Source: Caldilineaceae bacterium SB0661_bin_34 (GTDB taxonomy: Bacteria > Chloroflexota > Anaerolineae > Caldilineales > Caldilineaceae). From it: a DNA stretch of 64,000 nt. This document shows positions 10,724 to 20,090 of the stretch, piece after piece. The notes under the pieces are model-generated. The model made no database searches and was not told the origin of the DNA. It worked only from the letters and a program-made list of their open reading frames with translations. The stretch covers positions 1 through 64,000 of the forward strand of contig VXMJ01000029.1 of NCBI GenBank assembly GCA_009841145.1, in the 5' to 3' direction. Position numbers and translations under genes: made by a program. The stretch's first letter is position 1; the number at the start of each line of letters is the position of its first letter.

Positions 10724-10797
10724 GGCCCCGTAGCTCAGTGGATTAGAGCATCTGGTTGCGGTCTAGAAGGTCAAAGGTTCGAATCCTTTCGGGGTCG
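10724..10797 (+). tRNA. tRNA-Arg(GCG)
   Basis: Acceptor GGCCCCG/CGGGGTC, anticodon stem TCTGG/CTAGA, loop TTGCGGT, T-loop TTCGAAT. Confidence 0.9.
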
Positions 10798-10806
10798 TTG
10801 ATGGTT

Positions 10807-10836
10807 GGAGGAGCCGGGTTTGCACCCGGCTCCTCC
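10807..10836 (+). terminator. Strong hairpin after the Ser/Ser/Arg tRNA cluster
   Basis: Perfect 13-bp stem GGAGGAGCCGGGT-TTGC-ACCCGGCTCCTCC; no long T-tract. Confidence 0.6.
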
Positions 10837-11038
10837 GCTTTGCGGACTTGTTGGGACGGTTGGGTCGATTGGATCTGTCTGTGCCGACCGTGGAAACAGG
10901 ATTTCACCAGCTGGGATCAGTTGGCAGAAGTGGATCCCATCGGCGTTGGTCTTCGTCCGTTGCACCAACAACCCGCAACAATGCGTGACCCGTCCGGGGA
11001 TTGGGTCATGACCATGTTGACTACCCGGAGGGAACGAT

Positions 11039-11560
11039 GTTTGAGGAGTTGCTGGCAAGGCGCGACGTATTGACTGTTGATACGGAAACTACTGGATTTG
11101 GCGCTGATGCTCAGGTGATTCAAATTGCCGTGATTAACACCCGCGGCAAAGTCCTGATGAATGATTTGGTGCGTGTATCGGACAAAATTCCCAAGCGTGC
11201 GACCCAAATCCACAGTTGGACTCGTGGGAAGTTAAGGCAGCACGGTGTCAGGCAGTGGGTGAAGGTATCCCAAGCTAAAGAGGCGACTTCGCCGGGCTAC
11301 CGTGGTTCTAGCCTGGAACGTCCTCTTCGACGAGCGGTTGATTTCCCAGACGGGCAACTGCAACGACTTGTCCAGTCCACGCTGCAATTGGCAATGCTGC
11401 ATGCGAATGTACAAACGGTTGCGGCCGGGCCGCCGATACGGACTGAAGGATGCCGCGCAATCGGAGGGGTGCGGGTTGGCAAACGCCATGACGCATTGGC
11501 CGACTGCCGGATGACATTGGCTGTCATGCGGGCGGTAGCCAATTCAAGTGACGAAGGGAA
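11039..11560 (+). pseudogene. DnaQ-like 3'-5' exonuclease, disrupted by at least two frameshifts
   Basis: Frame of ORF 11001: MFEELLARRDVLTVDTETTGFGADAQVIQIAVINTRG; shift to frame of ORF 11302: VVLAWNVLFDERLISQTGN...GLKDAAQSEGCGLANA; shift back: HDALADCRMTLAVMRAVA. Confidence 0.8.
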
Positions 11561-11736
11561 ACAGGTTACAAACCAGTCCGGGCATAAACGCGGCTGCCTG
11601 GGGTTCGTATTCCGGTAGATGCGAATGCTGCGCACACGATGTGCCTGCACGCGCGGCTATCTCGACCAAATTGCCCGTTGCCTATTCGGCTTTAAACGCT
11701 GGCGGAACAGTGCCTTACCGCCGATAACGGGGCACG

Positions 11737-11760
11737 AAAGCCGGTTTGGTGCCGGCTTTT
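11737..11760. terminator. Bidirectional terminator-like hairpin between convergent units
   Basis: AAAGCCGG-TTTGGTG-CCGGCTTT(T). Confidence 0.6.
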
Positions 11761-11782
11761 CGGACTGCTGTGGTAGGGATAC

Positions 11783-14755
11783 CTATTGGGACTCGGTGTC
11801 GGTACCACGTTCCTGAACTGCGCTCGCTTCTTCCGCAAGCTGGGCCAGCACTGCCTCCAACCTCGCGAGTGCGTCACCGTAACCTGCCCAGTCGCCAGCC
11901 TGTTGTGCTTGGATGGCGGTTGCATAGGCGTTGTTGGCGGCTACGATCAACTGAGCCAGAGATGCCCCTTCCAGTTCGGCAAGCAGGGGAACCGAAACGT
12001 CCGGCTGGGGTTCGGCCGCGGGCTCCGCCGGTATTTCGGCGACCGGAACCGGTTCTGTCAGGGCTCCTTCCCCGACCAGGCTGGCCAACACCTCGTCATC
12101 CAGGAGGTTCTCACCGAACACTTCGACCAGGGCCAGGCCCAGATTGGGTGCCATGACGACCCGGTCGTTGGCCGCCACGATTACGCGCTTCAGCTCGGGA
12201 ATTCCCGCCGCCGCCTGGAGGTAGAGTGGCTCGACATACAGGAGGCTGTTGCCCAGCGGAATCACCAGCAGATTGCCCCGAATCACTTGGCTGCCCTGCT
12301 GGTTCCAGAGGCTCAACTGGGCACTGATGGTCGGGTCCTGATCGATCCGGGCCTCAATCTGCTCGGGGCCGTATACGAGCGAGTCCTTGCCGAACGTAAC
12401 CAGCAGTTTCTCGCCGTATTCGTCCGGATTGCTCTTGGCGGCGAACCAGGCAATCATGTTCTTGCGGTTGGCCGGCGTGAACGGAAGGATCTGGTTGAAG
12501 TCCAGTTGGTCGCTGCCCGGAAGTTGCATCAGGACATAGTATGGCTCCATTTCCCGAGGCTGGTTGTCAAAGTATTCCTGCGGCCACTGCCAGACATCTT
12601 CCCGGTTGTAGAACTCGTTCGGTTCCGTCATGTGGTACACGGTCAGAATCCGGGCTTGAACCGTGAAGAGGTCCTGGGGGAAGCGGATGTGGGCACGCAG
12701 GCCGTCGGGCATCTCCGCAAAGTCGGTGAACAACCGCGGGAACACCTTCCGGTAGGCGGCGGCAATCGGATCGGATTCATCGACCAAGTAGAAGTCGACC
12801 TCACCGTCGTAGGCGTTGACAATCACCTTGACCGAGTTGCGGATGTAGTTGAGCGGCCGGTTCAGCGTGGACGGCTGACTGTACGGGAAGCGCAGGCTGG
12901 TCGTGTAGGCGTCGATGAACCAGTACAAACCGCCGTCGTCGCCAATTACGATGTAGGGGTCGTCGTCGTAGACCAGGAACGGCGCAATCTCCTGCAGCCG
13001 TTCGTAAATGTTGCGCTTCCACAGGAGCCGGCTGTCGGGTCCGATGGCACCGGTCAGCAGGAGGTTGGTGTCGGCGAACCGGATGGTGAAGGCGAGGCGC
13101 GTGAGGAAATTGCCGATCCGAATGCCGCTGTCCGCATCGAACCGGGTGAAGACGTTGCCCTCCTCGCTTGGATAATCGAACTCCTCCGTGTCGGTATTGA
13201 CGATGACGTAGTTGTGGCTGAGCTCGCTGAAGTACAACTGAGGCTTTTCGACCGGAATCGACCCCTTGGGCGGCAGGTCCTTGAGAATGAACGTGGGGTT
13301 GCCGTCAAACGTGATTTCCGCGACCGGGGAGGCCGCTACGCCATACCCGTGCGTGAACACCAGCCGTTCGTTGACCCAGGTCTGGGCCTCGCCGCTCAGC
13401 TGCCGCGGGTCGAGTTCGCGCGCTGCCAGCAGGACCTGCTTGAGGGTTCCGTCAACAACGTACCGATCAATGTCGATGTCCTGGAATTCGTAGTACTGGC
13501 GCAGGACCTGCAGCTGGTTGTAGGAAATCCGCATGGGACGGTAGTCCCACAAGCGGATGTTGGCGATGGTTTCGTTTTCGCGTGTCAGGTCGTCCAGCGT
13601 CAGGGTCTCGCGGGCGTTGAAGGCAACCGATTCCAGAGTGTCCAGATCGTAGGCCTTGCGCGTGAGGGCAATGTTGTGCTCGATGTAGGGTTCTTCGCGA
13701 ATGAATTCGTTGGGATTGACGACGAACCGCTGGATCAGGTTGGGGACAAAGTTTCCCGCCAGCACGGCTACCACGACCCAGATGCCCAGTGCGTAGACGA
13801 TCACCTTCCAAGCAAACTTGAGAAAGATGTTGACCAGCACCAGCGCAGCGATGGCCAACGTTACGAAAAACAGGGTTTGGTAAATCGGCAGTTGTGCGTT
13901 GACGTCCGTGAAGCCCGCGCCGAAGACCGCTCCCCGGTTGCTATAGACCAAATCGAAACTTTGCAGCCGGTACTGCCAGGTAAGCAACAGCAGGATTGCG
14001 ACGACAAGAAGGCTGAGGTGGGTCTTGACACGGCGATCCTCGAACCACTGCCGCCAGTTGAAACCGTTCACCAGCATGGCGCCGATCAGGGCAAAGACGA
14101 AAGCCGTAAGCAACAGACTGCGCACGGCCTGCCAGATCGGAAGTGAGAAAACAAAGAACCCGACGTCCCGATTGAAGATCGGATCCGTCAACCCGAACTC
14201 CACCTGATTCAAGTAGAGCAGGATTTCCTCCCACAGAGACATCATGGCCAGGCCGGACATGACGGCCAGGATGGCGGAACCGACATAGAGTAGGGGGGTG
14301 ACTCGGAAGCCGACCATCTGCTGGGCCGTGCTGTCGAGTGTTGAGCCCTCGGTGCGCCGGTTGATGCGGGATGCCAACCAGATGTTGCCCGCCAGCAACA
14401 GCCAAAACAGGATGCCGCTGACAAGGAACGTGGTGCCGGATGCCAGGATGCGCGTCACGTAGACGGATGTGAGCTCGAGGCTGTCGAACCACAGCCAATC
14501 GGTAAAGTAGCCGAGCAGGCGCGTGCTCAGCATGATGAGCAGAAACAGAACCACCGACCAGATCAGGCGCCGGCCCCCGAATTGCGGGCCTTCTTCCCTG
14601 ATGACTTCCTCGCCGCCGTCGTTGCCGTTATCGTTGCCGCCACCGTCAAGCGACGGGGTGAGATTCCCGTTGCCGCTGGCCTGCTCGGATTGTTCGCGTT
14701 GCTGCAGTTGTTCAAGCAGGTCCCTGAACGGGTCGCGGCCGTTGGACTTGGTCAT
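11783..14755 (-). CDS. UPF0182 family large membrane protein
   Basis: ~990 aa with several N-terminal TM segments (LIWSVVLFLLIMLSTRLLGYFTDWLWFDSLELTSVYVTRI) followed by a large soluble domain (NYIRNSVKVIVNAYDGEVDFYLVDESDPI, YVLMQLPG) typical of UPF0182; start set at MTKSNGRDPF. Confidence 0.9.
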   Translation of the reverse strand: MTKSNGRDPFRDLLEQLQQREQSEQASGNGNLTPSLDGGGNDNGNDGGEEVIREEGPQFGGRRLIWSVVLFLLIMLSTRLLGYFTDWLWFDSLELTSVYVTRILASGTTFLVSGILFWLLLAGNIWLASRINRRTEGSTLDSTAQQMVGFRVTPLLYVGSAILAVMSGLAMMSLWEEILLYLNQVEFGLTDPIFNRDVGFFVFSLPIWQAVRSLLLTAFVFALIGAMLVNGFNWRQWFEDRRVKTHLSLLVVAILLLLTWQYRLQSFDLVYSNRGAVFGAGFTDVNAQLPIYQTLFFVTLAIAALVLVNIFLKFAWKVIVYALGIWVVVAVLAGNFVPNLIQRFVVNPNEFIREEPYIEHNIALTRKAYDLDTLESVAFNARETLTLDDLTRENETIANIRLWDYRPMRISYNQLQVLRQYYEFQDIDIDRYVVDGTLKQVLLAARELDPRQLSGEAQTWVNERLVFTHGYGVAASPVAEITFDGNPTFILKDLPPKGSIPVEKPQLYFSELSHNYVIVNTDTEEFDYPSEEGNVFTRFDADSGIRIGNFLTRLAFTIRFADTNLLLTGAIGPDSRLLWKRNIYERLQEIAPFLVYDDDPYIVIGDDGGLYWFIDAYTTSLRFPYSQPSTLNRPLNYIRNSVKVIVNAYDGEVDFYLVDESDPIAAAYRKVFPRLFTDFAEMPDGLRAHIRFPQDLFTVQARILTVYHMTEPNEFYNREDVWQWPQEYFDNQPREMEPYYVLMQLPGSDQLDFNQILPFTPANRKNMIAWFAAKSNPDEYGEKLLVTFGKDSLVYGPEQIEARIDQDPTISAQLSLWNQQGSQVIRGNLLVIPLGNSLLYVEPLYLQAAAGIPELKRVIVAANDRVVMAPNLGLALVEVFGENLLDDEVLASLVGEGALTEPVPVAEIPAEPAAEPQPDVSVPLLAELEGASLAQLIVAANNAYATAIQAQQAGDWAGYGDALARLEAVLAQLAEEASAVQERGTDTESQ

Positions 14756-14904
14756 TGTGGGAACATTCCTCAACATCCTCTTCTGAACCCCTATTCTATA
14801 CTCCCTGCTTCGGTCGGGATCCTCCTGCGGTCCGGATGAATACCACATCCGTTCGGGCCGGTGCCCACGTACAACGCGTTCAATCTTCGCCGGTTTGATT
14901 TCAA

Positions 14905-16053
14905 GTGCGCATCCTGTTTGCCGCTCCGTTCGGTCTCGAGACCAAGGCCACCGTCCGATCGCGAGCCTTGCCCCTGGCACAGGGGTTGGCGTCCTTCGGC
15001 CACGATGTGGAAGTCCTCGTGCCGCCGTGGGATACGCCCGGGAGCCAACCCGGAGTCGATTTGGTGGCCGGGGTGTGCGTGCGACAGGTGAAGCTGACAG
15101 GCGGAGTGGCCGGAACCGTGCTCCGCATGTGGGCACGAGTGCTTGCCTCGGCACCGGATGTGCTGCACATAGTCAAGCCGCGCATGCATGCCGGAGCATG
15201 CCAGTTCCTGGCTTATACGCAAGCGTTGGCGACCGGAGGATTGGACGCGACCAGAATTGTGCTGGATGTTGACGACTGGGAACAGGCATGGTCGCCCTCG
15301 GCCACCAACCGCCTGGCGGTGCGCACTGCATTGGCCTGGCAAGAGGAATGGGGCATGCGGCATTGCCACGCGGCAACCGCGGCCAGTCAATGGCTGGTTC
15401 GTAGAGTCAGACGCCTGAATCCGGGTGTCCCCGTGTTGTACCTGCCCAACGGATGGGCGGCAGCACCAACCGAGGCGAGCCGGAGGGTCGGCAGAGGTTC
15501 CGCGATCCTTTGGTTCACGCGGTTCACCGAGGTTGACGTCGGCTGGATGTCCCGGTTTTGGTCGGCCCTATCCGGCAGGCTGCCGGGGGTTCGATTGATG
15601 GTCGCCGGCAAGCCGATCGTTCCGGAACTTGATCGCCCCTTTCGGACAGTGTTGGGCAAGGATAGCGGCCATGGCTCGGTGGAGTGGCTGGGCTACCTGA
15701 CGCGGGAGCAGGTGCTGCAGGCGGCCGCATCCGCCCGTTGTGCTATCGCCCCGGCCCGGGTTTCGGTCGACAACATGGCAAAGTGCAGCGTGCGTCTGCT
15801 GGATCTCAACCGTCTGGGCCTGCCTTGTGTGGTTTCGAGCGTCGGCGAACAGCAGCGGTATCGCGCCGCACCGGGCGTGGTGTCGGTGCCGGGGCACGCC
15901 TCACCCGAGGACTTCGCCCGATCGGTTGTCGATGCATGCGGCGACTCGCCATCACGCTTCAAGGATGCTGGTGTTCAAGGGCTGCCGAACTGGACCGAAC
16001 TGGCCTTGCACCTGGACCGCTTCTACCGACGCTTGACGGAGAATGCGGTGTGA
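14905..16053 (+). CDS. Glycosyltransferase (GT4-like)
   Basis: MRILFAAPFGLETKATVRSRALPLAQGLASFGHDVEVLVPP; C-terminal APARVSVDNMAKCSVRLLDLNRLGLPCV region. Confidence 0.75.
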   Translation: MRILFAAPFGLETKATVRSRALPLAQGLASFGHDVEVLVPPWDTPGSQPGVDLVAGVCVRQVKLTGGVAGTVLRMWARVLASAPDVLHIVKPRMHAGACQFLAYTQALATGGLDATRIVLDVDDWEQAWSPSATNRLAVRTALAWQEEWGMRHCHAATAASQWLVRRVRRLNPGVPVLYLPNGWAAAPTEASRRVGRGSAILWFTRFTEVDVGWMSRFWSALSGRLPGVRLMVAGKPIVPELDRPFRTVLGKDSGHGSVEWLGYLTREQVLQAAASARCAIAPARVSVDNMAKCSVRLLDLNRLGLPCVVSSVGEQQRYRAAPGVVSVPGHASPEDFARSVVDACGDSPSRFKDAGVQGLPNWTELALHLDRFYRRLTENAV

Positions 16054-17024
16054 GTGACGTGGCGACTGCCCTGCGTGCAACCTCGTTCTCCGCCACACCC
16101 GAGGTTCCGATGGCATCAGACTTGGTCAGGGCCGGCGATCCGACCCTGGTCTTCACCGAACATGAGAAGCGGTTCCTGCTGGTACCCCAACCTGGCCGGA
16201 GGTTTCATTGTCACATCGGCATCATCGAACACAACGATCTGATCGGCAAGGCATGGGGTACCGAGGGGATGGCCCACGGCGGCGAGTCCTATCTTGTGTT
16301 GCGACCGGCTCTGGAGGACTTGATGCTCCACTTGAAACGGGCAACCCAGGTCATCTATCCCAAGGATGCCGCCCTCCTGGTCCAACGGCTCGGAATCCGG
16401 TCCGGGTCGGTCGTCCTCGAAGCCGGAACCGGCAGCGGTGTCATGACTACGGCCTTAGCCTGGGCCGTGGCGCCACATGGCCGCGTGGTGACCTGCGAAC
16501 AGAACGAGGCGATGTATCAACAGGCCCAGCGGAACCTTGAACGCACGGGTTTGGTGCGGTGGGTGGACGCCCGTCTGGGCTACTTGGCGGAATGTGTGCT
16601 CGATCAGCCGGCCGATGCCGCGCTCCTCGACATGCGGGAACCGTGGCGGGTGCTCGGAATCGTCCGGTCCCTGGTGCAACCGGGATCCGTCGTGGCGGCG
16701 TTCCTGCCCACTACCAATCAGGTTTCCCAACAAGTCCGGTCGCTCGAGGAAACCGGCTGTGCCGACCTCAAAGTGGAAGAAGTGCTGGTGCGACGGTACA
16801 AGCCAGTGCCCGATCGTCTGCGTCCGGAAGACCAGATGACGGCCCACACCGGGTATGTGGTGTCAGGTCGGCTGGTGGACACTGGCCATGAACCTCTCCG
16901 TTGGTTGTCGCGCGAACGGAGGCGTTATGCCTCTCGCCAGGAGGCGACCCTTCGCTACAGGCAGCGCAAGGCGGAACAAGCCTCAGGAGAAGTCCGGCCG
17001 CGCGGTCGCCGACCGCTTCCCTAG
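16050..17024 (+). CDS. trmI: tRNA (adenine58-N1)-methyltransferase; GTG start overlapping the upstream stop codon
   Basis: RATQVIYPKDAALLVQRLGIRSGSVVLEAGTGSGVMTTALAWAVAPHGRVVTCEQNE, RRYKPVPDRLRPEDQMTAHTGY. Confidence 0.9.
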   Translation: MSDVATALRATSFSATPEVPMASDLVRAGDPTLVFTEHEKRFLLVPQPGRRFHCHIGIIEHNDLIGKAWGTEGMAHGGESYLVLRPALEDLMLHLKRATQVIYPKDAALLVQRLGIRSGSVVLEAGTGSGVMTTALAWAVAPHGRVVTCEQNEAMYQQAQRNLERTGLVRWVDARLGYLAECVLDQPADAALLDMREPWRVLGIVRSLVQPGSVVAAFLPTTNQVSQQVRSLEETGCADLKVEEVLVRRYKPVPDRLRPEDQMTAHTGYVVSGRLVDTGHEPLRWLSRERRRYASRQEATLRYRQRKAEQASGEVRPRGRRPLP

Positions 17025-17216
17025 AGTCCCGTACGGCCCTCCGGCAAGCCGATGGCCCCTTGGTGCTTTGGTAGAGTCAGGGTGCAACGGGCTCGGAATG
17101 CAAACGCGAGCACCTGTTGTTGCCGTTCAAATTCGAAACCCGTCAGGTTTCCAGCATACGTTGCCGTTCCAAACATCATTGCTGCCGCAACGTCTGCAGC
17201 AGGGAGGATGAAGTCC

Positions 17217-18164
17217 ATGCGTCGCAAATTGGTAATTTTCTGGGTTCTCGCCGTGTTGTCGTTGCTGGCGGCTGGCTGCATGTCCCGACCAAGCGGCGGT
17301 GCTACGGCTGCCATGGCCGGGGAAGATGAGCTTGCGATTGATCTGCCGTTTCTTGTCATCGACTTCGATGCCAACGGCGACGGTAGCGTCGGTGGCGTTG
17401 GCCTCGGCGAGCTGATCGGCGGATCGGGCATCAACATTGGCGCCGACACGGTGGGGCAGATGCAGACCGCCAACATCCAGCATGTGAGTCTCGAGGTTGC
17501 GCCCAACGGCGTTCTTATCCGCGTCAACGGATTGCTCATGCTGGGCTCGCTGTCCTACGACGATGAATCCCTCGATACCCTGGCCATGGTCATCGATGAC
17601 CTGGGCGGAGCAGGTTCACCCTTGGGTGGGGTGGCACCTACGCTGGGAGCGGTCCTGCCCCTTGTGCAAAACCTTGGCATTGGCGTGATCGCGAAATTCG
17701 AGCCGATGGCGGGTGTGGACACCATTCCGGTGATGCAGGAGTCCGATATGGACCCCGAAAACAATGTGGCCCGGTGGCTGCTGACGGGTGTCGAGCAGAC
17801 CCCGACCATCAACGTCCCGATTTTCGTCGACGCTGATGGCGCTGTGACGATTGGCGGCCTGGATGCCGCGGCCATGGAAGCCCTTGGCGCCGCCCAGTCC
17901 ATCCCGGTCGAACAGGTTGCAACCATCACCGGCATGGGCATCAACCAGTTGCGGGTCCGAACCCTGGCTGATGGCCTGTCGCTGTCCGTCAACGGCAACG
18001 ATCTGCCTCTGCTGTCCACATCCAGCGGCGAACTGTTCAATGTGCTCGCCCTGTTGCAGTCCATGCCCGGTATGGAAGGCATGGCCGAGTCCCTGCAGTT
18101 GGCCGCCCTGTGGGCTCAGGTTGTCAACGAGGTGGACGCGGTCATCACGATTACCTTCAGCTAG
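17217..18164 (+). CDS. Uncharacterised lipoprotein with a DxNxDG calcium-loop-like motif
   Basis: MRRKLVIFWVLAVLSLLAAGCMS lipobox; LPFLVIDFDANGDGSVGGVG; SD-like GGGAGG ~9 nt upstream. Confidence 0.75.
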   Translation: MRRKLVIFWVLAVLSLLAAGCMSRPSGGATAAMAGEDELAIDLPFLVIDFDANGDGSVGGVGLGELIGGSGINIGADTVGQMQTANIQHVSLEVAPNGVLIRVNGLLMLGSLSYDDESLDTLAMVIDDLGGAGSPLGGVAPTLGAVLPLVQNLGIGVIAKFEPMAGVDTIPVMQESDMDPENNVARWLLTGVEQTPTINVPIFVDADGAVTIGGLDAAAMEALGAAQSIPVEQVATITGMGINQLRVRTLADGLSLSVNGNDLPLLSTSSGELFNVLALLQSMPGMEGMAESLQLAALWAQVVNEVDAVITITFS

Positions 18165-18234
18165 GCTTCCGCTTTCTAACCGAGTTCCGTCCGCGGCCCG
18201 ACAGGATCAGGCCGGAAGCCTCAAATCCGGTGGG

Positions 18235-18261
18235 CAGCCGCCTGTGCAATGCAGGCGGCTG
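18235..18261 (+). terminator. Terminator-like hairpin after the lipoprotein gene
   Basis: CAGCCGCCTG-TGCAATG-CAGGCGGCTG-TT. Confidence 0.5.
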
Positions 18262-18292
18262 TTCCACTTAACAGCAACCCCAGTGGTATCCC

Positions 18293-18796
18293 ATGGCCTT
18301 GAAGCAGCGATTTCGGAACAACGTCACCAGAATCCTGGAAGGCGCGGGAGTCTCTTTTAACGTGCTTGAGTACACCTGGAGCGAGGAAGTGCACAGCGCA
18401 GTCCAAGTCGCCCAGGCCCTCGAAGTGCCCCCGGCGTGTGTATTCAAGACCTTGGTGGCGGAGGAGCCCTCCGACGGTACAAAGTTGGTATGCCTGATTC
18501 CGGGACCCGCGGAGTTGGACCTCAAGGCGGTTGCCCGGTTGGCCGGGGTCAGAAAGGCCGCGATGGCTACTAGGACCGAGGCACAACGCTGGTCGGGAAT
18601 GGAGCCGGGCGGCATCAGCCCTTTGGGGTTGCATCGAAAACGGTGCCGAATATTTCTGGATGTGTCGGCTCTGGACCATGACCGTGTGGTGGTCAGCGCC
18701 GGGGCGAGAGGTTGGCAGGTTTGCATGGCTGCCTGTGATCTCGTGGACCTGCTGGACCCCGACATCGCTCCACTGGCACGATCCGCACCGCGCTGA
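18293..18796 (+). CDS. ybaK: YbaK/EbsC-family Cys-tRNA(Pro) deacylase
   Basis: EEVHSAVQVAQALEVPPACVFKTLVA, MATRTEAQRWSGMEPGGISPLG. Confidence 0.85.
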   Translation: MALKQRFRNNVTRILEGAGVSFNVLEYTWSEEVHSAVQVAQALEVPPACVFKTLVAEEPSDGTKLVCLIPGPAELDLKAVARLAGVRKAAMATRTEAQRWSGMEPGGISPLGLHRKRCRIFLDVSALDHDRVVVSAGARGWQVCMAACDLVDLLDPDIAPLARSAPR

Positions 18797-18876
18797 CGGC
18801 GATCCCCGCAGGCGCTTCGAATGTCCCTCGGTCCAAGGCTACCGGATGTCGACAACGCCCGGCTTGGCGGGGCCAG

Positions 18877-19923
18877 TCAACGGGTCAGCGTGACCTTCTT
18901 GAGGTTGCGTGGGGAGTCGACGTCCAAACCGCGTGCAAGGCCTACATGATAGGCAAGCAACTGGCAGGCGGCGATCGCGGGAAACGGCGCCAGCCAGTCC
19001 GGTACATCACGCGTACCCGGCAGCTCGATGACCGTGGTTGCCCCGGACCAACGTCCGGGATCACTGGATATGGCGGTGACCCGGGCTCCGGCGCGGTGCG
19101 CCAACGCCTCAATGTCACTGAACTGGGGATTGGGCTCGGCCCCGGCATCGAGGAACAACAGCTCGCGATCGGGTTCGAGCAGGGCCTGGGGCCCGTGGAT
19201 GAAGTCTGCGCTGGTGTAGGCCACCGTCGGGAGGTAGCAGACCTCCTGAAGCTTGAGGGCTGCTTCACAGGCGATTGGATGGTTGAACCCGCGGCCTATT
19301 GCAATCAGACTGTCAGCGTCCTTGATGCGGGAGGCCAAGGCCCGAATTGGCCCTTCAATCGAGAGTATCTCTTCCACATGACCCGGAACCGAGAGCAAAT
19401 CCTCGTAGGGTGCCTGCTGCATGTCCAAGCAGTGGTCCAGCATGGCCAGGCACATGAGTTGGTTGGTGAAGGACTTGGTGGCCGCGATGGCATGCTCGGG
19501 TCCCGCCTGCAACCCGATATGCCGGGTGGCCAACCCGGCCATTTCGGAATTCTCATTATTGGTCAGGGCAAACACCGGTACGGACCGGCGCACGGCTTGG
19601 TTCAGGATGGCGTTGAGGTCCGGACCGCTACCGGACTGGCTGATGCCGACCAGGCAGGTGCCGGGATGCAGGGGATGAACCCCCAGGTAGGCGGCCATGC
19701 CCGTGCGAAACAAATGCACCGGCATGTGCTGGTGGGCTCCCAGCAGATAGGCTCCATACATGGCGGCATGACGGCTTGTGCCGCGGGCGACCATGGTGAA
19801 GGATGTGATCCCGGCCGACTTGATCCGGGTAGCCACCTCTCCCATGGCTATGAGATTCGCACGTAGGCAGGTCCGAAGCCGGTCCGGCTGCGAGCGGATT
19901 TCGGTGTACAGAATCGAAGTCAT
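18877..19923 (-). CDS. SIS-domain sugar isomerase/deaminase (GlmS-C-like, lacking glutaminase domain)
   Basis: MVARGTSRHAAMYGAYLLG, GISQSGSGPDLNAILNQA, AIGRGFNHPIACEAALKLQEV, FIHGPQALLE, GLDVDSPRNLKKVTLTR. Confidence 0.85.
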   Translation of the reverse strand: MTSILYTEIRSQPDRLRTCLRANLIAMGEVATRIKSAGITSFTMVARGTSRHAAMYGAYLLGAHQHMPVHLFRTGMAAYLGVHPLHPGTCLVGISQSGSGPDLNAILNQAVRRSVPVFALTNNENSEMAGLATRHIGLQAGPEHAIAATKSFTNQLMCLAMLDHCLDMQQAPYEDLLSVPGHVEEILSIEGPIRALASRIKDADSLIAIGRGFNHPIACEAALKLQEVCYLPTVAYTSADFIHGPQALLEPDRELLFLDAGAEPNPQFSDIEALAHRAGARVTAISSDPGRWSGATTVIELPGTRDVPDWLAPFPAIAACQLLAYHVGLARGLDVDSPRNLKKVTLTR

Positions 19924-20090
19924 GGGAGCGCCAAGAAGGAATCCAAGAAAAAGGTGGGCCTGATGTCTGCCGCCTGGCAGGAGAAGCACATCCCGACCGT
20001 CGAACTGGGTTTGGGGGTTGCAATCGACATCGGCCCTCGTTCGGCCCTAAGATTACATTCAGCCAAGTCGCAACCCATGGGAACTCACCG

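Noticed and set aside
11786-14146. 786-aa + strand ORF
   Set aside because: Lies wholly antisense to UPF0182, whose minus-strand frame has clear TM and domain features; typical GC-rich antisense artefact.
15684-16049. N-terminal extension of the trmI ORF
   Set aside because: Overlaps the glycosyltransferase 3' end; TrmI homology begins after the GTG at 16050.
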